Part shown: one piece after another, positions 6,404 through 11,810 of the stretch
Position numbering within the stretch: the stretch's first letter is position 1
Layout: each line of letters opens with the position of its first letter
Source: Candidatus Hydrogenedentota bacterium
GTDB lineage: Bacteria; Hydrogenedentota; Hydrogenedentia; Hydrogenedentales; CAITNO01
Direction of reading: 5' to 3'
Length of the DNA: 11,810 bases
Assembly (NCBI GenBank): GCA_007118765.1
Contig: SKQZ01000063.1
Coordinates: 1-11,810, forward strand
Notes under the pieces: model-generated
Database searches by the model: none
What the model was told of the DNA's origin: nothing
What the model saw: the letters and a program-made list of their open reading frames with translations, nothing else
Translations under genes and position numbers: made by a program

Positions 6404-7528
6404 CTATCCGGCATGGCCGGCTGTTGTTTCGAGTGTACGCAGCAACGTCAGCAGAAAATCCCGGTTGTCGGCGCTGAGATAACGCATCTGGCCACCCATA
6501 CGGTTGAAGGACTTGTTGTAGCGCAGATAGTAGTCGGGGTTGTCCATGGGCGGTTCGCCCTGTCGCCAGTCCCAATGAGATTCGGCCAAATCCACCACCA
6601 CAATAAAATGGTTGTCAATGTGTTGGTCTTGTTGCAGAAGTACATTCTGAGACATGGACAGACTCTTCTCAAAAATCATGGGCGACATGACGGCGGAGCC
6701 GATGCTCATGTATACGCCGCCGTCAAGGTTTGTTACCTGCTGGGCATAGGCCAGGAAATCCCGTTCCGCAGCGCGGCCAATGGCGGCACATTGGTTCATG
6801 GGGTGGGTATAGATGATGTCATGGCCAATCATGGGATGGCCGGTAAAAGGCACATTGGCGCGGTAGGCGGCCGCCTGCAACCCGTATTGCTTGTACGGGT
6901 GGGGCACGGATAGCCAGCCCGGGGCAATGTCAAAAGTTTGAATGCGATCGCATAAGTCCGCAGCGGCAGCGGCGCGTCCCGGGTCCGTTTCTGCCAGTGT
7001 TCGTATTTCGTCCACAAGCGTCTTTGCGTCGGGAATCTCCAGGCCTTCCTGTTCCACCAACGCGCCCACCGATTCACCGTAGCCCATGCCGCGCCATGCT
7101 CCGACCGCAATGGCAAGGTTCAAATAAAAGCCGGTTTCCTGCCAAGTGCCAAACTCGCCTTTTGTCACGTTGGCGCGAACATCTTCACTGCTGTGTCCTT
7201 GGTAGGCGAATTCCCAGTCGTGAATAATGCCTGCGCCGTTCGTGGCAAGATGGGTGACCCAGCCCTCCTCCACAAGTTTCATCAATACCGGCGCAAGCCC
7301 GTTTTTGATGGCATGTGCGCCAAAAGCAATCATGCGCGATTTGTTTGCTTCGCGGGCCGTGACAAGCCGTTCTACCGTTTCCTCAATGACTTGTTGTTCG
7401 GCCTCGGTAAAGGAGCGCTCCACGGATGCGTCACAGGGGACATGGTCGCGTTCGATATAGACCTTGTCCTGTCGTTCGGCGAGCGGTTTGATGTGTATCT
7501 GGTGGCGATCAAACAAAGGGAATGGCAT
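6404..7528 (-). CDS. Deoxyhypusine synthase-like protein, function unknown
   Basis: 374 residues with no signal peptide or membrane segment, so cytosolic. The ATG at 7528 has GGAG 7 bases upstream. Two blocks stand out: FGAHAIKNGLAPVL (69-82) and THLATNGAGIIHDWEFA (92-108). The second resembles the NAD-binding TTGAN..HD..E motif of deoxyhypusine synthases, suggesting the same Rossmann-type fold. I do not see the GxGxK-type active-site lysine block of true deoxyhypusine synthase, and bacteria lack the eIF5A substrate, so that activity is unlikely; a homospermidine-synthase-like or other NAD-dependent role is possible. The central part (MGYGESVGALVEQEG near 140-160) and the histidine-rich HIDNHFIVVVDLAESHWDW near 300-320 are notable but unassigned. 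It follows alaS after 23 bases and precedes dhaL by 126 bases, so it may belong either to the alaS transcript or to the sugar cassette. That it is a gene is sure; its function is not. Confidence 0.85.
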   Translation of the reverse strand: MPFPLFDRHQIHIKPLAERQDKVYIERDHVPCDASVERSFTEAEQQVIEETVERLVTAREANKSRMIAFGAHAIKNGLAPVLMKLVEEGWVTHLATNGAGIIHDWEFAYQGHSSEDVRANVTKGEFGTWQETGFYLNLAIAVGAWRGMGYGESVGALVEQEGLEIPDAKTLVDEIRTLAETDPGRAAAAADLCDRIQTFDIAPGWLSVPHPYKQYGLQAAAYRANVPFTGHPMIGHDIIYTHPMNQCAAIGRAAERDFLAYAQQVTNLDGGVYMSIGSAVMSPMIFEKSLSMSQNVLLQQDQHIDNHFIVVVDLAESHWDWRQGEPPMDNPDYYLRYNKSFNRMGGQMRYLSADNRDFLLTLLRTLETTAGHAG

Positions 7529-7551
7529 GGAACGTCTCCAGTAGCAAACGG

Positions 7552-10182
7552 TTACTCCAACAGTTCTGCAACAATATCAACGGCTTGATTCATGGCGTCA
7601 GGCAATTTTGCCACGTCTTTTCCGCCCGCTTGGGCCATGTCGCGGCGACCGCCGCCGCCGCCGTCCACCAGCGGGGCAAGCCGCGCAACAATATCACCGG
7701 CACTAATGCGGTCGGTAAGGTCTTTTGTAACGCCCGCAGCCAGCGCGACTTTGCCGCCGCCATCGCTGCCAAGCACCACCACGCCCGACCCGATTTTATC
7801 TTTGCATTTGTCAAGCACGGCGCGCAGACTTTTGGCATCCATCTCGCCCAGATGAAGCACCAACGCGTTGACCCCGTTAATCTCGCGCACGTTGCTCATC
7901 AAATCGGCGCCACTGCCCGTAGCCGCAGCCTGCTTCCACTTGTCCACATCCCGGGACAAGCGTTTGTTTTCGTCCAACAGCGCACGCAAACGCGCCTCCA
8001 ATTCTTCGGGACGGGCACTGAGCAGGTGTGCAACGCCCAGCAACTGTCGCTCCCGCGCCTGCAATGTTTCAACAGCAGGCGCCCCGCACACCGCTTCCAC
8101 CCGGCGGACACCCGCCGCCACGGCCGATTCGCTTATTATCTTAAACACGCCGATCATGCCGGTGCGGCGCACGTGACAGCCGCCGCATAACTCCAAACTG
8201 GTCTCGCCCACCTGCACTACGCGCACGACATCGTCATATTTCTCGCCGAACAGCGCCATGGCGCCGTCTTCGCGGGCCTGCTCCAGCGGTTTCAGCGCCG
8301 TTTCAATCGGCAGGTCTTCCCGGATACAGGCGTTTACTATTGCTTCAATGTCTTGCAGCCGATCCAAACCGATGCCTTCAAAATGGGTAAAGTCAAAACG
8401 CAGTCTGTCCGGTCCCACATAGGAACCCGCCTGATGTACATGTTCGCCCAGTGCGTCGCGCAGGGCCGCCTGCAGCAGATGCGTGGCGGTGTGATGCGCC
8501 TCGGTTCGCGTACGACGATCACCGTCCACACGCGCTGTCAGTTGGTCGCCGACGCGCACCTGTCCTGAGGTTATGGTCGCCTGATGGAGCACACACTTCC
8601 CCGTGCGGCAGACGGCGGTTGCCACATGGGCATTGCCATTGGCGCCGTCCAATGTGCCGATATCACCGATTTGGCCGCCTGCTTCGGCATAGAAGGGCGT
8701 TTTGTCCAGCACAATTTCCGCGTTATCCCCTTCGGCAACGCAATCCACCTCTTGTTCATTCTGGATAAGAGCCACCACGGTCGCGTCACATTCCCACTTG
8801 TCATACCCAACAAAGTTGGTGTCTCCGTGGCGTTCATGTATCGTTCGGTATATCGGCGCCAAGGCTTGCTGGCCGCTGCCGGCCCATGCGCTTCGTGCCT
8901 GTTCGCGTTGTTGTTTCATGGCGGCCTCAAACCCGGCGCGGTCTACCGTATAGCCCCGCTCCTCGGCCACATCGGTGGCCAGATCAAGCGGGAACCCATA
9001 GGTGTCATGCAATTTGAATAGGTCGTCGCCCGGTGTTACGGTTGTGCCTGCGGCATGCATCTTGTCGAAAATGGTTTCAAGCAAGTCCATGCCCCGCGCC
9101 AATGCGCTTGCAAACCGGTCCTCTTCCGTGTGAATGATCTTTTCAATCTGAGCGCGTCCCTCCCGAAGTTCAGGGTATTGTTTGCTCATCATCTCAATAA
9201 CGGTGTCCGAGACTTTATACAAGAACGGTTGTTCAAGACCAAGTTCCCGACCGAACCGGGCCGCACGTCGCAGCAACCGCCGGAGTACATAACCGCGGCC
9301 TTCGTTGCCGGGCAAAATACCGTCGGCGATCATAAAACTAAGAGCACGAATATGATCCGCAATCACGCGATAGGGCGTGGGGTTGTCTGCATACTCCACA
9401 CGCGTCAAGGCACGTGTAGCCTCAATAATGGGATAAATGCCGTCCGTGTCAAACACCGTTTCCTTGTGCTGCAACAATGCGGCAAGGCGTTCCAGTCCCA
9501 TGCCCGTGTCAATGCCGCGATTCTTGAGCGGCGGCCGCGACCCATCGAGTTGCTGGTCAAATTGCGGAAATACCAAGTTCCAAAACTCCAGATACCGCTC
9601 GTGCGGATCGTTTTCCAGCGTGGCGTTCGGATCAATGGCTTCACCGCGATCAAAAAGCAATTCCGAGCAGGGGCCACAGGCGCCTGTGTCGCCTGCCGGA
9701 CCCCAAAAATTATCTTTCTCGCCGAGCCGCACAATCTGTGACGGGGGAAGGCCAATCTCTTTTTCCCAGATTGCGGCGGCTTCGTCATCATCCAGATAAA
9801 CGGAAACCACCACCTTGTCGCCGGGGATGCCCAGCACCTGTGTGGTATATTCCCATGCCCACTGTATCGCCTCCTGCTTAAAATAATCGCCAAAGGAAAA
9901 GTTTCCCAGCATTTCAAAGAACGTAAGATGGCGGGATGTCTTGCCGACCTCATCCAGATCATTCGCCTTGCCTCCGGCGCGAAGACATTTTTGTGACGTA
10001 GTGGCACGGCGATAGGGCGGGTTTACTTCGCCGGTATAATAAGGTTTGAACTGAACCATGCCCGCGCTGGTAAAAAGCAGTGTCGGGTCATTGCCCGGTA
10101 CCAGTCGGTCGCTGCGTTCAATCGTATGTCCGCGTTCACGAAAGAAGTCAAGAAAACTTGCACGTATGTCATCACTTTTCAC
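7552..10182 (-). CDS. alaS: Alanyl-tRNA synthetase
   Basis: 876 residues, the same length as the E. coli enzyme. It charges tRNA-Ala in the cytosol and hydrolyses mis-made Ser- and Gly-tRNA-Ala. The start is a GTG at 10182 with GGAG 9 bases upstream. The class II catalytic core is at the N-terminus (PTLLFTSAGMVQFKPYY, then the long block ending FFEMLGNFSFGDYFK near 100). GMGLERLAALLQ and GNEGRGYVLRRLLRRAARFG follow. The editing domain carries zinc ligands His564 and His568 in HHTATH and Cys666 and His670 in CGGCH; Cys666 has the same number as the known E. coli editing cysteine. The C-terminal C-Ala domain has the expected glycine run DGGGGGRRDMAQAGG. All key residues are present. It lies 87 bases behind lepB, and a 15-base palindrome in that gap may be an operator. 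Confidence 0.99.
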   Translation of the reverse strand: MKSDDIRASFLDFFRERGHTIERSDRLVPGNDPTLLFTSAGMVQFKPYYTGEVNPPYRRATTSQKCLRAGGKANDLDEVGKTSRHLTFFEMLGNFSFGDYFKQEAIQWAWEYTTQVLGIPGDKVVVSVYLDDDEAAAIWEKEIGLPPSQIVRLGEKDNFWGPAGDTGACGPCSELLFDRGEAIDPNATLENDPHERYLEFWNLVFPQFDQQLDGSRPPLKNRGIDTGMGLERLAALLQHKETVFDTDGIYPIIEATRALTRVEYADNPTPYRVIADHIRALSFMIADGILPGNEGRGYVLRRLLRRAARFGRELGLEQPFLYKVSDTVIEMMSKQYPELREGRAQIEKIIHTEEDRFASALARGMDLLETIFDKMHAAGTTVTPGDDLFKLHDTYGFPLDLATDVAEERGYTVDRAGFEAAMKQQREQARSAWAGSGQQALAPIYRTIHERHGDTNFVGYDKWECDATVVALIQNEQEVDCVAEGDNAEIVLDKTPFYAEAGGQIGDIGTLDGANGNAHVATAVCRTGKCVLHQATITSGQVRVGDQLTARVDGDRRTRTEAHHTATHLLQAALRDALGEHVHQAGSYVGPDRLRFDFTHFEGIGLDRLQDIEAIVNACIREDLPIETALKPLEQAREDGAMALFGEKYDDVVRVVQVGETSLELCGGCHVRRTGMIGVFKIISESAVAAGVRRVEAVCGAPAVETLQARERQLLGVAHLLSARPEELEARLRALLDENKRLSRDVDKWKQAAATGSGADLMSNVREINGVNALVLHLGEMDAKSLRAVLDKCKDKIGSGVVVLGSDGGGKVALAAGVTKDLTDRISAGDIVARLAPLVDGGGGGRRDMAQAGGKDVAKLPDAMNQAVDIVAELLE

Positions 10183-10215
10183 GGGTATTTCTCCAAGGGT
10201 TTAGGCGGTGGGTCA

Positions 10216-10230
10216 CTACCATAATGGTAG
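10216..10230. promoter_or_regulatory. 15-bp perfect dyad upstream of alaS, possible operator
   Basis: CTACCAT-A-ATGGTAG has 7-base arms around a single central base, 34 bases before the alaS start codon. The one-base centre makes an RNA hairpin unlikely, so a protein-binding dyad is more plausible. E. coli AlaRS is reported to bind a palindrome at its own promoter, which makes autoregulation an attractive inference, but that site's sequence has not been compared here. Confidence 0.35.
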
Positions 10231-10269
10231 CAAATTACGGGGTGTCGGCGCATCCTGCGCGTTGGCGCG

Positions 10270-10890
10270 TTACTGTCCCGCCACGTTAATGAGCGGGTAC
10301 GACAAGACCCGGCCAAAACGGTCGTAGGGATAATAACGGAAACGCACTCGACCGACAATGGCATCCAACTGCCCCAGATAGGTGATTGGGTTGCCGCTCA
10401 GCGGCGCCGTGCGGGGCGCCATGAAACCGAGGCTGCTGTCTTCGCTTTCATTACGGTTGTCGCCCAAATAGAAAAAGAAACCGTCGGGTATGCGGACCGG
10501 GCGCTCAATAAAATAATTCATAGGCTCGAAGATGTAAGGCTCGGCAGCATATTTGCCATTGATAAAGAGTGCGCCGTCCACCACGCTGATGTTATCGCCG
10601 GGAAGACCCACGATTCGTTTCACCACGTATTCGCCGTCATCATAGGCGACCACAATATCGCCCCGATGATACCGGGGTTCGCGAAGTGTAAGCAGCATGT
10701 CCTCGGGGTGCAGCGTTGGTTGCATGGAGTTGGTGGGCACAACGAAAAAACGCATGTTCCGATACCCAAAGTAATACAGCCCTATCACGCTTAGCAATAA
10801 CAATGCAACCATGCCCACTTCCTTGCTGTACAAAATCTGTTTGAGCAGGGAGCGTTCACGCCCGGTTGTCGTATGTTCCTGTGTTTCCAA
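10270..10890 (-). CDS. lepB: Signal peptidase I
   Basis: 206 residues. It cleaves signal peptides from exported proteins at the outer face of the inner membrane. One transmembrane helix lies at about 27-42 (VALLLLSVIGLYYF). The catalytic serine is Ser55 in VPTNSMQPTL, and the general-base lysine is Lys91 in EYVVKRIVGLPGD. The box E motif YLGDNRNESEDS runs from 141 to 152. The start is a TTG at 10890; a stop codon two codons upstream excludes a longer frame, and the next ATG (Met27) would fall inside the membrane helix. The ribosome site is weak (AGG about 9 bases upstream). It is the first minus-strand gene, with alaS behind it, and is divergent from the ASKHA gene. It would process the large exported protein downstream, as it would any Sec substrate. 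Confidence 0.95.
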   Translation of the reverse strand: METQEHTTTGRERSLLKQILYSKEVGMVALLLLSVIGLYYFGYRNMRFFVVPTNSMQPTLHPEDMLLTLREPRYHRGDIVVAYDDGEYVVKRIVGLPGDNISVVDGALFINGKYAAEPYIFEPMNYFIERPVRIPDGFFFYLGDNRNESEDSSLGFMAPRTAPLSGNPITYLGQLDAIVGRVRFRYYPYDRFGRVLSYPLINVAGQ

Positions 10891-10946
10891 TAATTATGCC
10901 TGTCGAAAAAAGAAGGGTTGTTTATGTCATAATAGGGGCAATGCAG

Positions 10947-10976
10947 ATTGTGCCTGTTATTACGTTGGCAGGTCAA
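10947..10976 (-). promoter_or_regulatory. Possible sigma-70 promoter for lepB-alaS
   Basis: On the minus strand TTGACC (10976-10971) matches five of six -35 positions and CACAAT (10952-10947) matches four of six -10 positions, with an 18-base spacer. It lies about 57 bases before the lepB start in the divergent gap. Moderate match only. Confidence 0.3.
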
Positions 10977-11046
10977 ATGTGCTTCCGACTTTGCATTCTG
11001 ACTGGTGCGTGCATTTCTACTATCAAAAGGGCTGGAGAAACCGGTT

Positions 11047-11810
11047 TTGTCTGTGACAACGATACAATTAACGTTTTATCCCGGTGGGCGGCGCGTGTCT
11101 GTTCAGCCGGGCATTACCCTGATTGAAGCGGCGGCCCGTGCGGGGCTGGTGATTGACACGCCCTGCGGCGGCGGCGGCACATGCGGCAAATGTCACGTTC
11201 GTTTTGATGGGCGTGCACCGGCGCCTGCTTCCGCCGAGACCGCATTGCTGCCGTCGTCCGATCTGGAGGCGGGTTGGCGGTTGGCCTGTCAAACCCGTCT
11301 TTGGCATGATGCAATCGTGCATGTACCGACAACGGCGCTCTTCGGCGGCGTTCATCAGATTCAAACGAAGAGCGACCGGGACATGGCACGCGTACCGGAT
11401 GGCGATATTCGGCGGCTTTCGATTCAGATGCAGCCCCCGAATATGACCGACAGTGTTTCCGACCTGACCCGCATGGAACGCGCTCTGGCTGAAAAAATGC
11501 CCACGTGGGACCATGCCTCCGACAGACTTTCCGTCTCCCCGGAGTTGTTGCGCGTCCTTGGCGGACGTTTGCGCGCCACGGGATTCAAGGGCGTGGCGAC
11601 GTTGCGGGGCACGCGCCTGATTGATTATGTCGCCGAAAGTGATGACGCCCCCCTGTATGCTGTTGCGTTTGACATTGGCACAACGACGGTGGTGGGGGCG
11701 CTGCTGGACATGGAAACCGGCGCAGAGCGCGCAGTCGTTTCTGCCATGAACCCGCAAACCGTATACGGTGACGATGTGCTGTCGCGCATTGCCCACGCAA
11801 GTCGCGACGC
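11047..11810 (+). CDS. ASKHA-type [2Fe-2S] protein, reductive activator of corrinoid enzymes family (3' end missing)
   Basis: 254 complete codons, then the window ends. I chose the TTG at 11047 because GGAG lies 9 bases upstream; a GTG two codons on is possible. The N-terminal ferredoxin domain has a plant-type [2Fe-2S] pattern: Cys40, Cys46 and Cys49 (CGGGGTCGKC) and Cys81 (LACQT). A middle linker region follows. The ASKHA/DUF4445 ATPase part starts near 205 with FDIGTTTVVGALLDMETG (phosphate-binding loop from Asp209) and NPQTVYGDDVLSRI, then breaks off. Family members such as RamA and RACo use ATP to re-reduce inactive Co(II) corrinoid in methyltransferases and corrinoid Fe-S proteins. No corrinoid protein or methyltransferase is in the window, so the target is unknown. 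It diverges from lepB across about 155 bases. Confidence 0.9.
   Translation, partial: MSVTTIQLTFYPGGRRVSVQPGITLIEAAARAGLVIDTPCGGGGTCGKCHVRFDGRAPAPASAETALLPSSDLEAGWRLACQTRLWHDAIVHVPTTALFGGVHQIQTKSDRDMARVPDGDIRRLSIQMQPPNMTDSVSDLTRMERALAEKMPTWDHASDRLSVSPELLRVLGGRLRATGFKGVATLRGTRLIDYVAESDDAPLYAVAFDIGTTTVVGALLDMETGAERAVVSAMNPQTVYGDDVLSRIAHASRD

Noticed and set aside
7650..7675. GC-rich triplet-like run (CGCCGCCGCC) near the alaS 3' end
   Set aside because: It encodes the glycine run normal for the C-Ala domain of alanyl-tRNA synthetases, not a microsatellite.
10248..10260. GCGCA-TCC-TGCGC hairpin just past the lepB stop
   Set aside because: The stem is only 5 bases with no T-run after it; more likely chance in GC-rich DNA than a terminator.

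Overview
The window suggests a Gram-negative-type, moderately GC-rich bacterium. The best guess is a Planctomycetes/Hydrogenedentota/Lentisphaerae-like lineage. That rests on one very large exported protein combining a lectin-like module, a beta-propeller, two CxxCH haem motifs and a C-terminal sulfatase-modifying-factor (FGE-type) module, and on a Tat-exported sugar-isomerase-like cupin. Phylum assignment is inference; no rRNA is present.

Layout. Seven of the eight genes lie on the minus strand and read right to left: lepB (signal peptidase I), alaS (alanyl-tRNA synthetase, complete, 876 aa), a deoxyhypusine-synthase-like protein of unknown role, a DhaL-type dihydroxyacetone kinase subunit, an LsrF-type class I aldolase/thiolase, a Tat-secreted D-lyxose-isomerase-like cupin, and a >1256-residue exported multidomain protein cut off by the left edge. 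On the right, an ASKHA-type [2Fe-2S] protein (reductive activator of corrinoid enzymes family) runs on the plus strand, divergent from lepB, and is cut off by the right edge.

How they may work together. lepB and alaS are housekeeping genes. alaS is followed after only 23 bases by the DHS-like gene, so the two are probably co-transcribed. dhaL and the lsrF-like gene overlap by 8 bases (translational coupling), and the cupin gene follows 89 bases later. An extended -10-like sequence lies ahead of dhaL, so dhaL-lsrF-cupin may also have its own promoter. These three, possibly with the DHS-like gene, look like an uncharacterised sugar or ketose-phosphate cassette. No dhaK partner and no lsr transport or regulatory genes are in the window, so neither ordinary dihydroxyacetone kinase nor AI-2 processing fits well.

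Non-coding space is small: about 155 bases between the divergent lepB and ASKHA genes, 87 bases between lepB and alaS (with a 15-base perfect palindrome), 126 bases before dhaL, 89 bases before the cupin gene, and 233 bases before the large exported protein (with several perfect inverted repeats). I saw no tRNA, rRNA, CRISPR array, insertion sequence or phage gene.
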